Assembly: GCA_012838385.1 (NCBI GenBank)
Contig: DUPL01000033.1
Location: 1 to 49,588, forward strand
Direction: 5' to 3'
Length of the DNA stretch: 49,588 bases
Source of the DNA: Clostridiaceae bacterium
GTDB taxonomy: Bacteria; Bacillota; Clostridia; UBA1212; DUPL01
Positions 25,336 through 35,400 of this stretch are shown here, one piece after another; positions within the stretch are counted from its first letter, which is position 1; the number at the start of each line of letters is the position of its first letter. Position numbers and translations under genes: made by a program. Below the pieces are notes generated by a model that was not told the DNA's origin, did not search any database, and saw only the letters and a program-made list of their open reading frames with translations.

Positions 25336-27848
25336 TTAAAATATTCGTTTGCACTAACTGCGAAATCACCGTCTGTGAAAACGTCGTTAGTCTTAATCTG
25401 CATCTGGATGTACCAAAGATCCTTCATAAGGTGTTCCCTGTCCCTCTCATCTATGGCAAATTCAACACCGTATTCATACAGGTTCTTGTCATGTTCTTTC
25501 ATCCAGACGGCGTACCCTCTGATATCCAATATTTTTCCTGCCAGGTAGGCAGAAAAATTCATAACCAAATCCCTGCTGACGGGCATTTTCAGATTTGTGA
25601 CAAAACACAATCCTCCTGCACTGATATTCTTCACCAATACCTTCGTATTGCCCACATTCAGCTCCTTTCCCTTAAGCTCAAGAATTGTCATGTCTGCAAT
25701 CAACAAGTTTTTAAACTCCACCCTGAAATACTTTCTTTTGTTCTTGTCAGACACAATTGTTGGCTCTTTTGCTTCCGGCCTTACTACTCTCTTCTTCAAT
25801 ATCTTCCTGAACATGTCTTCAGGAAGAGGCTTGCTGTAGATGTAACCCTGGCCGGTTTTACACTTCAAGTCCTTGAGAAAAACAAGCTGGGGCATTGTTT
25901 CAATACCCTCCGCCACCACTTTCAGACTCAGTTCATGTGCCATGTTGATTATGTGGCGGGTTATAGTTGTGCTTGCATAGTCGGCGCTCAAGTTTTTAAT
26001 AAAGGAGCTGTCCATTTTTAAAATATCTATGTTAAAAGAACTCAAATACGCCAGCGACGAATATCCCGTACCGAAGTCGTCCAAGGCTATCTGAATGCCC
26101 GCTTCGCGCAATCTTTTCAAGTCATTAATGACCTTCTCGGTATTAACAAGCAAAATGCTTTCAGTAATCTCTATAATTAAGAGATTAGGGTCGAGAGAAT
26201 GGTCTTCTATTGTTTTAATAATATTTTCGACAAAGCGGGATTCAAAGAACTGGACACTTGATATGTTTACACCAACCTTTACAGGTCTCAAGCCATACGA
26301 AATCCACTTCTTTATATCCTCGCATACCTTTTTAAACACCCATCTTCCAATATTCATAATATAACCAGTTTCTTCGGCAATGGGTATGAATTCCATCGGC
26401 GATACCATACCCCAGGTTGGATGATCCCATCTGATAAGAGCCTCTGCGGCAATTACCCTGTTGGTCTTCAAATCCATTATGGGCTGGTAGTATACCCTGA
26501 ACTGGTCATTGTCAATGGCTTTGAGCATGTCTGCGTGTAATTCAAACTGCTTGTATGTTTGCACGTCAATATCCGAGGAATAGAACTTGTATTTGTTCTT
26601 CCCCTCATTTTTTGCCCAAAACAGTGCAATTTCAGCATGCTTGATTATACTCTCCGCATCGCTGTTATTCTCGTCAAAAAGGCAGATTCCCATGTTTATA
26701 GTAACTTCAATATCATATTTATCCACAGTAAACGAGTTGCTGAATACATTTATTGCCTTCCTAGCCATGGCCTCATAATCACTTATTGATTCCATGTCTG
26801 TGACAATGATGGCATATCTGTCTTCGGAATAGCGGCAGATATAGTGGTGTTCTCCAAACACATACTTTAGTCTATGGGAAACCTCCACTAAAAGTTTGTC
26901 CCCCACATAATGACCTATCGCATCCAGCATTCTGTTAAATCTGTCCACCCTGAGCATCATGATGGCAAATTTATTATTTTCCTTTTTAGCTTCATTGCAA
27001 AGTTTGTTCAGGGTTTCCTTTAGGTGAATCCGGTTTGGAAGACCGGTAAGTTCGTCATGTGTGGATATGTGATGAACCATTTTCTCCATCTCCACCCTTT
27101 TGGTTATGTCTCTGAAAGACACAATAAGACCGTTCCGGGACTTCTGGTTCACATTGCGTATGACAAGCTCCAGATATATGTTGTCCCCGTTTTTATTTGT
27201 ATAAAAAAAGGTGCCTTCAGCCTTTTTCTCAGAACCTTCCGATACTTTTTCAATCATGTACTTTATTTCAATGGAATTTTCCGTGTTGAAAATATCGAAT
27301 ATGCTCTTTCCAAGCAACTCCGAACCATCATAACCGATTACCTCTGACAATGATTCGCTTGCATATTTTATCTGACCTTTATCGTTAACCAGAGCAAACA
27401 TGTCGCAGGATTCCCTTATCAAAAGCTCGTATTTTCTTTTGAGCTTGTCCATACCAATGGAATCTTTGCTCTTTGAAGGAATCTGCTCTATTATACCTAT
27501 TACCCTTACAGGCTTTTTGTATCTATCGAATATGGTGAATGTTCTCTCATTGACGTATTTTAGATTACCCTTTGCCGTTACTATCCTGTACTCAATATTA
27601 TAATCCTCACCGTTAACCGCACCCTGAAGAGCATTGTTCACACTATCCTTGTCCTCAGTATGTACAAAGGGCAGAAAGCAAAAAAGATCCTTTGAAACAA
27701 TCTGGTTCGTTTCAAATATATCAAATATCTCATTGGACAGCTGGAACTCGCCTGTAACAAAATCCTGAGTCCAGCTGCCTGTTTTCATTAAACGGCGGCT
27801 GTTTGTGATCTTCATTCTTTTGTTCTGGCCTTTTTGCCATAAGAGCAT
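25332..27848 (-). CDS. PAS-PAS-GGDEF(degenerate)-EAL-PilZ cyclic-di-GMP protein
   Basis: An 838-aa cytoplasmic protein; ATG at 27848 about ten bases after TAGGAG. Order of domains: a PAS_3-type sensor (about 20-122), a second PAS (135-250), GGDEF (255-420), EAL (435-690) and PilZ (703-810). The GGDEF site reads SEDRY at 341-345, so cyclase activity is unlikely, although DELTGLPNR is kept. The EAL site is intact: EALIRW at 469, NISSVQF, EITES, DDFGTGYSS at 590 and VAEGIET. The PilZ part has both c-di-GMP binding motifs, RKYFR at 705 and NISAGG at 741. It probably degrades c-di-GMP under PAS and PilZ control, influencing motility or attachment. Confidence 0.92.
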   Translation of the reverse strand: MLLWQKGQNKRMKITNSRRLMKTGSWTQDFVTGEFQLSNEIFDIFETNQIVSKDLFCFLPFVHTEDKDSVNNALQGAVNGEDYNIEYRIVTAKGNLKYVNERTFTIFDRYKKPVRVIGIIEQIPSKSKDSIGMDKLKRKYELLIRESCDMFALVNDKGQIKYASESLSEVIGYDGSELLGKSIFDIFNTENSIEIKYMIEKVSEGSEKKAEGTFFYTNKNGDNIYLELVIRNVNQKSRNGLIVSFRDITKRVEMEKMVHHISTHDELTGLPNRIHLKETLNKLCNEAKKENNKFAIMMLRVDRFNRMLDAIGHYVGDKLLVEVSHRLKYVFGEHHYICRYSEDRYAIIVTDMESISDYEAMARKAINVFSNSFTVDKYDIEVTINMGICLFDENNSDAESIIKHAEIALFWAKNEGKNKYKFYSSDIDVQTYKQFELHADMLKAIDNDQFRVYYQPIMDLKTNRVIAAEALIRWDHPTWGMVSPMEFIPIAEETGYIMNIGRWVFKKVCEDIKKWISYGLRPVKVGVNISSVQFFESRFVENIIKTIEDHSLDPNLLIIEITESILLVNTEKVINDLKRLREAGIQIALDDFGTGYSSLAYLSSFNIDILKMDSSFIKNLSADYASTTITRHIINMAHELSLKVVAEGIETMPQLVFLKDLKCKTGQGYIYSKPLPEDMFRKILKKRVVRPEAKEPTIVSDKNKRKYFRVEFKNLLIADMTILELKGKELNVGNTKVLVKNISAGGLCFVTNLKMPVSRDLVMNFSAYLAGKILDIRGYAVWMKEHDKNLYEYGVEFAIDERDREHLMKDLWYIQMQIKTNDVFTDGDFAVSANEYFN

Positions 27849-27929
27849 ATGCTGCTATCTCCTAAACTACTAAATAATCTCATATGCTATATCGACAAAC
27901 CCAGCCAATTCTTTAGTCTTTTTCAACAA

Positions 27930-29177
27930 TTAGTCGTGAAAAGAATAAAATCCTCTGACCGTATTGATTATATCCTTGAAATGATCCTCCGGACTCTTTG
28001 AATCCCATTCATCAAACCTGCTGAAGGTATATCCACTGGAATTAATGGTCGGAATTTCTTCTGCCTTGAACGGACCAGCAAGACCCGCCATCCAGCCTTT
28101 TTCCTTCCATCCTTCACTGTCGGATCTGAATCTAAAAAGATAAAACTCATATTTCGAGTCTTCGAATATGTTCATAAGTTCAATCTCATCAGGTTCCCTG
28201 CCCAGCTCTGTAGGATAACAAAGCCAGTCCACCATGTTCGACTCTGCAAACTTTTCCTGACTTACATACTCCTCAGGAAATAGTTCTAGTCTGTTCATAT
28301 TGTCAAGGGCGTTGTAAAACCAGTTGCGCATCTCGTTGCTCTTTGCAATATCCTCAAAGTGTTCTGCCTCCACTTCACAGTTGTGCTTTAACAAAGAAAC
28401 AGTTGCAAACATCTTGAGCCTTATATCATTAATTGACAAAAGCTCATTCAAGCATTTTATAACCCTTATATCCTTAATATACCCTGCAAGATCAAAATGT
28501 ACGCCTGCATAAGACCTTATTTCAAGATACTCCTCATCATCCCACATGGAGCCAGGATAGCTGCCAAAATCATATTCCCTCACTTTATCCGCCATATAAA
28601 GAATATCCTTCACTATTTCATTCTTGTATTCACCCAGATAATCCTCATTGACAAGGCCTTCATTGAAATAGCAGAGCAGCACATGATAAATGTCTCTTGA
28701 CAAGTACTTGTTGTCTATATACTTCAAAACTGCAGGGAATATTAAATCTGCATGCCTTGGCCGCCTGATAAGGTTGCCTGCAGGCAGGCCTCTTAAATCC
28801 ATATATATCTTCCCTAATAGCTTTACATACGCTTCCATAGCCTCCCTGACTTCATATTCTGCAAGGAACAAAAGAATGGAAATCTTTGCAGGAAGACTGA
28901 CAAAATCAAAGATGCCGACTACCTTGTCAACATATTCCCTTTGAGGATACTTTGCAACAATATCTATAAGTCTTGATGAAATGTCAATCCATTCAAATTC
29001 AGAAGGCGGAAACTTTTGTTTTGACCAGTCAAGCAATTTAAGGCCTTCTTTGACCCCGATATCCATTTTCTCTATCTTCTTCAAGGCGTCCTCTCGCCTA
29101 TCGTAATCTTCGTCGTGTAGTTTGGTTAATAATTTGTCAAGTGGATCTTTTTCTTTAAACAAATTAATTATACTCAT
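27930..29177 (-). CDS. Uncharacterised helical repeat-like protein, 415 aa
   Basis: ATG at 29177 behind GGAGGGTTCA. No signal peptide or membrane helix. Much of the N-terminal 300 residues reads as helix pairs with HEAT-like spacing (DRREDALKKIEKM, YVDKVVGIFDFVSLPAKISILLFLAEYEVREAMEAYVKLL, LFATVSLLKHNCEVEAEHF-like block). The C-terminal 90 residues contain aromatic strands (FEDSKYEFYLFRF, GWKEKGWMAGLAGPF, YTFSRFDEWDSKSPEDHF). I do not recognise the family; a protein-interaction scaffold is a guess. It lies 81 bases upstream of the c-di-GMP gene on the same strand and is divergent from the nuclease gene. Confidence 0.7.
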   Translation of the reverse strand: MSIINLFKEKDPLDKLLTKLHDEDYDRREDALKKIEKMDIGVKEGLKLLDWSKQKFPPSEFEWIDISSRLIDIVAKYPQREYVDKVVGIFDFVSLPAKISILLFLAEYEVREAMEAYVKLLGKIYMDLRGLPAGNLIRRPRHADLIFPAVLKYIDNKYLSRDIYHVLLCYFNEGLVNEDYLGEYKNEIVKDILYMADKVREYDFGSYPGSMWDDEEYLEIRSYAGVHFDLAGYIKDIRVIKCLNELLSINDIRLKMFATVSLLKHNCEVEAEHFEDIAKSNEMRNWFYNALDNMNRLELFPEEYVSQEKFAESNMVDWLCYPTELGREPDEIELMNIFEDSKYEFYLFRFRSDSEGWKEKGWMAGLAGPFKAEEIPTINSSGYTFSRFDEWDSKSPEDHFKDIINTVRGFYSFHD

Positions 29178-29193
29178 TGAACCCTCCTCACTT

Positions 29194-29247
29194 TTGTATA
29201 TACAATACACAAAAATGTTTGTATCTGCAAGTATTATTATATATAAT
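29194..29247 (+). promoter_or_regulatory. Promoter of UvrC-like gene with upstream palindrome
   Basis: TTGTAT at 29219-29224, a 17-base spacer and TATAAT at 29242-29247, start predicted near 29254. Just upstream the 12-base palindrome TTGTATATACAA (29194-29205) lies between this promoter and the divergent gene and could be an operator. Confidence 0.5.
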
Positions 29248-29283
29248 CCAGGATGTCATGAAATAAAAAGGAAAGAATGAATA

Positions 29284-30201
29284 ATGGAGAACTTGAAAAA
29301 GAAAGCAAAAGAATTGCCTAGTGCACCAGGGATATATAAATTCCTTGATAAGGATAAGAACATAATATATATCGGTAAAAGCAAGAACCTTAAACAAAGG
29401 GTTTCCTCATATTTTCATAAGAAACACAAGTGGGAAAAGGTAAACAAGATGGTACACCTAATAAATAGTATTGAACACGAAGTGTGCGACACCCATCTTG
29501 AAGCAAGGCTGCTTGAATGTCAATTAATCAAATCCATCAAACCCTGGTTTAACAGCCAGTATAAAAACGACAGAGGATATGTGTATGTGAAAATCGGTGA
29601 TAATTACAGATACAAACCCTTTTCCATCGTCTCATCAAGGGTAGATGACTCCTTTGGTCCTTTTAGACGCAGGTACTCCCTTAATGAAACCATGGAAAGA
29701 ATGCGCCACATTTTCCCCATTTGTGACAATTACCAATTCTCATACAACATACTGCCAATTGACATGGACAAGGATACCTTCGATAGAAACAGGCAAACCC
29801 TTTTAAAAATATTTGGCAGTGCAAAAGAAATGGAAAAATTGATTCTTGCAATTACAAACAAGATGCAATTTTATTCAAATGATATGCAGTATGAAATAGC
29901 TGCAAACCTAAGAAATCTTAAAGATGGTTTAAGTATAATAAACAAGGTGCTTTACAGCCATGAGGATATATTGTCAAAAGATATAATTCTCAAAATTCCC
30001 ATAAACAGTGGCTACAAACTTTTTTATGTAAAGTCCGGGTTAGTTGTAAACTGCGGTAATAACAAGGATTTAAATGATTTTTTAGCCGATTCAAAGGATA
30101 AAAAAACAGAGTTCTGCGATGAGAAGTCCCGTATGGATTTTAGGGACATACTCCTTTCAGAGCTTAACACGCTTTCTGAAGAATGCATAATTTACGTATA
30201 A
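29284..30201 (+). CDS. Truncated UvrC-like / Cho-like GIY-YIG nuclease
   Basis: A 305-aa protein preceded by AAAAGGAAAGAATGAATA. The N-terminus is a full GIY-YIG domain: PGIYKFLDKDKNIIYIGKS, Arg in LKQRVSSYF, and the metal-binding Glu in HLEARLLECQLIK, as in UvrC and E. coli Cho. The following section keeps a UVR-like helix (MQYEIAANLRNLKDGLSII), which in UvrC contacts UvrB. The RNase-H-like second nuclease domain and helix-hairpin-helix of UvrC are absent, so at most the 3' incision could be made. A repair accessory role similar to Cho is likely. The stop is 10 bases from the opposing AraC gene. Confidence 0.88.
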   Translation: MENLKKKAKELPSAPGIYKFLDKDKNIIYIGKSKNLKQRVSSYFHKKHKWEKVNKMVHLINSIEHEVCDTHLEARLLECQLIKSIKPWFNSQYKNDRGYVYVKIGDNYRYKPFSIVSSRVDDSFGPFRRRYSLNETMERMRHIFPICDNYQFSYNILPIDMDKDTFDRNRQTLLKIFGSAKEMEKLILAITNKMQFYSNDMQYEIAANLRNLKDGLSIINKVLYSHEDILSKDIILKIPINSGYKLFYVKSGLVVNCGNNKDLNDFLADSKDKKTEFCDEKSRMDFRDILLSELNTLSEECIIYV

Positions 30202-30211
30202 AACAAGCTTT

Positions 30212-31282
30212 TTACCTGTTTTTAATCACATCAAGACCTTCAAACAAGTACATCTTTTCCTTATGCATCCGGCGGTATTGATCAGGAGTTACCTCCATCT
30301 TCTTTTTGAATACCCTGCTAAGATAAACAGGAGATTTGTAGCCTATCATGTCTGCAATCTGTGCAATGGTATACTCCGTGGTTGCAAACAAATGACATGC
30401 TTCTTTAATCCTGACCTCTTGAAGAATGGTTTTAAAAGGTACTCCTATTGATTCCTTAATCAGCTTGGAAAGATGCGGTTCTGAGTAATTGAAATGTCTT
30501 GCTGCATCGGACAGGGATGTGGATTGGTAATTCTCCTGTATGTACCTGAGTATCTTCTCTGAAAATTCGCAATTTTCCGCTTCATGAGTCTCATCTTCAT
30601 TTTCTGCCAGATATTCCAGTATTACCGTAAGCAAGGAGGCCTTTGTATTTGGATTGTTCTGCCCGTTAAATGCTTCTGAAAAAAGAAGAGCCAATGCACT
30701 TCTCAGCATGTTGTTGTGCAGTGCATGGAACATGAGGAAGCCTCTTTTATCCATGGAAGGCATATAATAATTCTGTTTTATAAATTTGACTATTCCTTTA
30801 TCCTGCGACAGTCTCTTGAAAAAACTTTCATCAAACAAGGATTTTTTAATAATCACATTAATTAATATACTGTCATCCACCACCTCCAGTTTGTGCTGAA
30901 CGCCAGGAGCAATTATACATATGTCTGCTTCCGACATTTTATACAGCTGTCCGTTGATAATGTTGCCTGCTTTCCCTTTCAGAACATATACCATTTCAAA
31001 GAAATTATGGTCATGCAGAAGGCATTCCATGAATCTGGGATGTTTCCACACAGTTATTTCATCCTGATAAAAGTCGTCAAACAAAGTCATGAAGTCTACT
31101 TCCTGCATCATGCCAACAAACGCCCTTTGCAGCGCAGTATTATTCGAACTTTTGACATAGTCAAAAAGCTTGTCAAGTTCCTCTTTGTTATCCTTGACTT
31201 CCCAATACTTCTTACCCAGTTGTTCCATGTCATCCAAAGGTTCCAAATATGAAAACGTATCAGGAGGTGGAGTATAGATCAT
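30212..31282 (-). CDS. AraC family transcription regulator with cupin sensor
   Basis: A 356-aa regulator. Two ATGs lie close to AAAAGGGGA; the second (31282) has the better spacing. Residues about 60-175 form a cupin-like sensing domain (ECLLHDHNFFEMVYVLKGKAGNIINGQ, DICIIAPGVQHKLEV). The C-terminus (about 250-345) holds two helix-turn-helix units: SLSDAARHFNYSEPHLSKLIKE and TIAQIADMIGYKSPVYLSRVFKKKMEVTP-type sequence. Such regulators typically sense sugars and switch on adjacent uptake or hydrolase genes. It is divergent from a broken sugar-binding lipoprotein gene and near three GH99-like genes, its likely former or present targets. Confidence 0.92.
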   Translation of the reverse strand: MIYTPPPDTFSYLEPLDDMEQLGKKYWEVKDNKEELDKLFDYVKSSNNTALQRAFVGMMQEVDFMTLFDDFYQDEITVWKHPRFMECLLHDHNFFEMVYVLKGKAGNIINGQLYKMSEADICIIAPGVQHKLEVVDDSILINVIIKKSLFDESFFKRLSQDKGIVKFIKQNYYMPSMDKRGFLMFHALHNNMLRSALALLFSEAFNGQNNPNTKASLLTVILEYLAENEDETHEAENCEFSEKILRYIQENYQSTSLSDAARHFNYSEPHLSKLIKESIGVPFKTILQEVRIKEACHLFATTEYTIAQIADMIGYKSPVYLSRVFKKKMEVTPDQYRRMHKEKMYLFEGLDVIKNR

Positions 31283-31530
31283 GTTCATTCCCCTTTTCTT
31301 TATATTTCAATTATAATTCACAATTGACAATTTGACAACTTAATATCAAAAGTCACATTAACATTACCAAAAGTTTATTCACTTATTTATCCATAATGAT
31401 ATAATTGCAGTAAGAACAATTGGGCAAATAAAAGTCCATATTATACATTTAGCAGCCAGCTAATTTTGAAATATAATATAATCAACGTAAAAGGTCAGTC
31501 GAGATACATACTTGGAAAGGAGTTTTAATT

Positions 31531-32428
31531 ATGAAAGCTTATAGTTACATAAAAACATTCACCTGTGTTTTCTGCATTCTCATGCTTGTCATACTAATGG
31601 GATGCAACAGAAACGATATTCATATAGGAGATCTGCCTCCTGAATATCAGGCGAATGTGACGGGCAATATCACAGTATCATATCCCATGCATATATATAT
31701 CCTGGGGACCCAACCTAATACCTTTCCTTGAAGGCTGGGGCGGAAAATGGTTTGACGATGTTAACAAGAAAGTCTTGTTTGTAAGTGATGAGAAAGTATT
31801 GAAAGGTTTTTCCGAGCTTGTTGGAGTTATTGACGACGGTCTTGTACGTCCTGATGGAGTAAGTGGCAACTTCATGTCCAAATATGCAAAACTGAATGTA
31901 GAAGACACCGTATTCAGGGCAGGAGTTTTCCCTGGTCTTTATCAGGCAGGATTGGAATATCAGTCCAAGGGTGTAAACTGGAATATAGCAAACTGGCCAC
32001 GATTCCCTGTTCATAGAGTAGGAACGGGAGCCACAGGTTTTGGAGTATACAACAGAACAAAAAGACCCGATACGGCCGCTGCTTTCTGTCTGTTTCTTTT
32101 TACAGACGAAGGACAAAGGGCATATCATGAACAGGTAGGCGGTTCTGTTCCCCTTACTAAAAACTTGGCTATGGAAGATTTCTGGAGAATACCATGGCCA
32201 AAAGACAAAATTAACTACGACGCCTTCATCAGTTATCCAGAGGCTGATACAGTTGGTAAATTTCAATGCAGATTGCCAGACTCAGTCGCCAGCATAATTT
32301 TAAGCAGAATCAACAATGTATTCGAAGCCCACCTTTCAGGAAGAACAGACTACAAAGACAGTTTGGGAGAGATTGAGAAACTAGCTACTGAAAAATGGGA
32401 GACCCTGTTTGAAGGTGAAAGAACATGA
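31531..32428 (+). pseudogene. Broken sugar-type solute-binding lipoprotein gene
   Basis: ATG at 31531 behind GGAAAGGAG gives a lipoprotein signal (VILMGC) and the first strand of a binding protein (GNITVSYP), then the frame stops at 31731. A second frame from about 31701 to 32428 encodes the C-terminal half of a family 1 solute-binding protein: WGPNLIPFLEGWGGKWFDD, FCLFLFTDEGQRAYHEQVGG, and the C-terminal helices ending TEKWETLFEGE. Compared with usual 430-450-aa members about 150-200 residues of the first lobe are missing and the frame is shifted; the join lies near the AT repeat at 31690-31700. It is probably non-functional. The C-terminal half resembles the binding domain fused in the neighbouring 1126-aa protein. 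Confidence 0.8.
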
Positions 32429-32455
32429 ATGAAGGAGCCTTACGGCTCCTTCATT
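32428..32455. terminator. Bidirectional hairpin terminator
   Basis: AATGAAGGAGCC, loop TTAC, GGCTCCTTCATT: a perfect 12-bp stem between convergent genes; the right arm reaches the stop codon of the leftward 1126-aa gene. T-tracts are short. Confidence 0.75.
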
Positions 32456-35400
32456 ATCTTCTCTCTGCAAGTTTTATAGTAATACTTGACTGCCTCTCCA
32501 GTTGTTTCAGAGCATCCACAACAGCATCACCAACACGGTCTTTAGTACCCTTGTTGTTAAGTCTTTCCAGGTCTCTAAAGAGTACTCTTGAAAACATGGC
32601 TCTTAGACGAATATTCTCTTCAAACAAATCTTTGGAGTCATGAAGAGCTTCAAAAAAGTCGTCTCTTCTGTCATGCTCTATTCCCATAAGAGCGTTTTCC
32701 GCATTTGCCTGAGAGGCAAATACTCCAACCTTCCAGAAATCTTCTTTCTGAGCATCCACATTGGAAGGAATACCGCCATAATATTTATTAAGTATCTTCT
32801 GCCCTTCCACAGACTGTGAAAACCCAATCAGTTTCGCAGCCAGATTCTTCTTTTTGCTTGAATCCACCATGGCAAAACCATGAATAAAGTCCGTATTGCT
32901 TGCTCCCACATCTCCTTCAGGGAATTTTGGCAACGGCAGAATCAATAGATTATTATCCTTTGCAAGTTCTTCAGCATAATTTGCAGGATTCCTCATTAGT
33001 TCCTCCTCTGAAAGGAAATACATCCCGTTTCTGTCAGGTTGACTTGCAAAGGCAAAGGACATTCCGCATTTTGCATTCAAACTGTTCTTGGCATCAAATC
33101 CGTTTGCCTGAGCGTATCCTCTATTCAAAAGCATGAACATACTAGATAAACCTTCAAAGCTTTTGCCCTGTGTAAGGACAAGATCCAAATTATCCTCATC
33201 AAACCACTCTCCGCCAAAGCCCCGTACAAACTGCATCCATACAAAGGCCTGGTGATATGGCAGATATACTCCGGTGTAGGACTTTGAGTTCTTTTTCTGT
33301 GTAAGTGCTTCTACCGTTTCTACAAAATCCTCATAAGTCCAATTGCTGTCTGGTACCTTGACACCAAGTTCTTCGAAAACGTTCAAGTCACACAATACAA
33401 CAGCTCTGTCGTAATTGAACGGAACCCACTGAAGAGAGGTGCCCACCTTTCCTAAAGACAGTGCGGATTCAACCATCTTTTCGCCTTTAATACCGTGTTT
33501 TTCAAGGTCTGCAAACTGAGGACCCTTTTCTTTGCCGTAATATTTTGGATCCCTCATATACTCAAGAGCACTGTCGGCAGGTATTAATACCACATCTCCA
33601 GAAAGCTTTGCTGGAAAATCTTTCACAAACTCAACCCTTACACCAACACCCTTGTTCTCTTTCTTGAAGGCATCAATGAATTCAACAAGAGTCTCTTTGA
33701 GTTTATCCATGTCAGCATCAGGTGAAATATCTTCCCTTACAACCAAAGTTATCGTCTTCCTTTTGGAAGCTTCCGTTTCCTCAATTACATTTTCTCCACC
33801 TTCTTCAGGTTCCCGTTTTCTTCCGAAAAAATGCAGCGATGATGCAATTGCCGCAATAGCAACAAGCAATATGACAGCGGAAATAATAATTCCTTTTTGC
33901 TGCATTTTAAGCAATACAACAGCTATTGCAACAAGGGCAACAACACCAATGCCTAATGCGCCTATAACTCCGTAATTGATTTTAGAAGCTCTTGTCTCTT
34001 CCTTTTCAACAATATTTCCATCTTTCTTTACGTATCTGAAGTTGAATCTTGAGTCAGGAGCTGCATCACCCAAATCCATGAACTGCATAACATCGCCCTC
34101 AGTGGTGGAGTTATCCGCCCATTTGAAATCAAAGTTGTCTCTCTTTTCAAGACCAACCAGGTTGTTTGGCACACATATAACCATCCTGTTGCCTTCCACC
34201 TTGTACTCTGCCTTGCCAACTTCCTCAAACTCCCAACCACCGCCTGCAAATCTCTCTATGGTTGCGTACTTGTCGTCTCTACTTCTGTTGATTATATAAT
34301 CATAACCTTCCCAACCTGTTTCATGGTTCTGGTCCACGTCCAGGAAAAGGTTCATCCAGTTCTCTCCGTCATCAAAAACAATATCATTCACACAGGAAAC
34401 AAAGAAGTATGTCTTGTCATCCAATTTCGAAACTTTGGCATACTCTATGTCATTTCTTCCTGTATCGTTGGTATAGTGATAAGTTCCTGTAACGGATCTG
34501 TGGTTCCTGTGGGTGATGTCGTGCGTTATGTCTCTAAACTCAGGTTGAACCTTGCCCCACTTGTCCAAATCAACAGAAAGTCCCATATCATGGCTGCCTT
34601 CACCCAAAGGCAGTTCATCCATGCCCTTGAAAAGCCTTATGTAGTGGCAGAGTTGGTAGTAGAAATTGTCTCCAAAGAAACCATCAATAGGCTCAATATC
34701 CCTTGAGAATTCCACACTGAAACAGTCCACAAAAACTTTACCAAATTGAAGGTCACCTACTACTGTGCTGTAAGTGCCTGCCACAGGCCATGATGGTGTA
34801 TTGGAAGTTACCTCTGACCCTCCGTTTGTAAACTCGTTCCACCCTGTAACCATTATGACTTTTGGATCAAGCTCAAGGGCTCTTTCCCACTGTTCCTTGA
34901 AAGCAAGACCGTATTTCGTCTCTTCAAGAGAATATCCAAAGTCCTTCTTTCCATTTGATATCTGCTCTCCCTGTACAAAGCTTCTCCCTCTTGATGTGGA
35001 AGCGTGAAAACCTGCGGATACTGCCACCTGCTCTATTTCCCCACTTTTATTCTTACCGGGAACCTGAGGCCATTCTGCAATCCAGGGCCACCTGTCAACA
35101 CCACCGTCATCTTCCGTCCATGTGTTGAAAGCCCAGCTGCGCTTGATTGTAAAGAAATCCTTCTGCTCGCCGCTTATATTTTTCGGGTTTCCAAAGATTA
35201 ATGGTTTTCCTTCCCACATAAACCATAAATTCTTGTATTTTCCTGGAGCATATATCTCCGACCATAAAACACCCAAATGGCTTTGCATCCTTTCAGGAGC
35301 ATCGCCACAGTGGAAAACTATCTGGGGAGTGACTCCACCCTCGTCCCTTATCCCCTGCCATACTCTGAACAAAGTCTTCCAGGCAGACTGATACATATTT

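Noticed and set aside
25431-26021. 196-aa rightward frame within the c-di-GMP gene
   Set aside because: Antisense to the EAL and PilZ domains; no family signature or ribosome site.
31289-31530. 242-base divergent intergenic region, considered for a small RNA or riboswitch
   Set aside because: It holds AT-rich promoter-like hexamers but I find no stable stem-loop or known aptamer core; probably just two promoters and AraC sites I cannot define.
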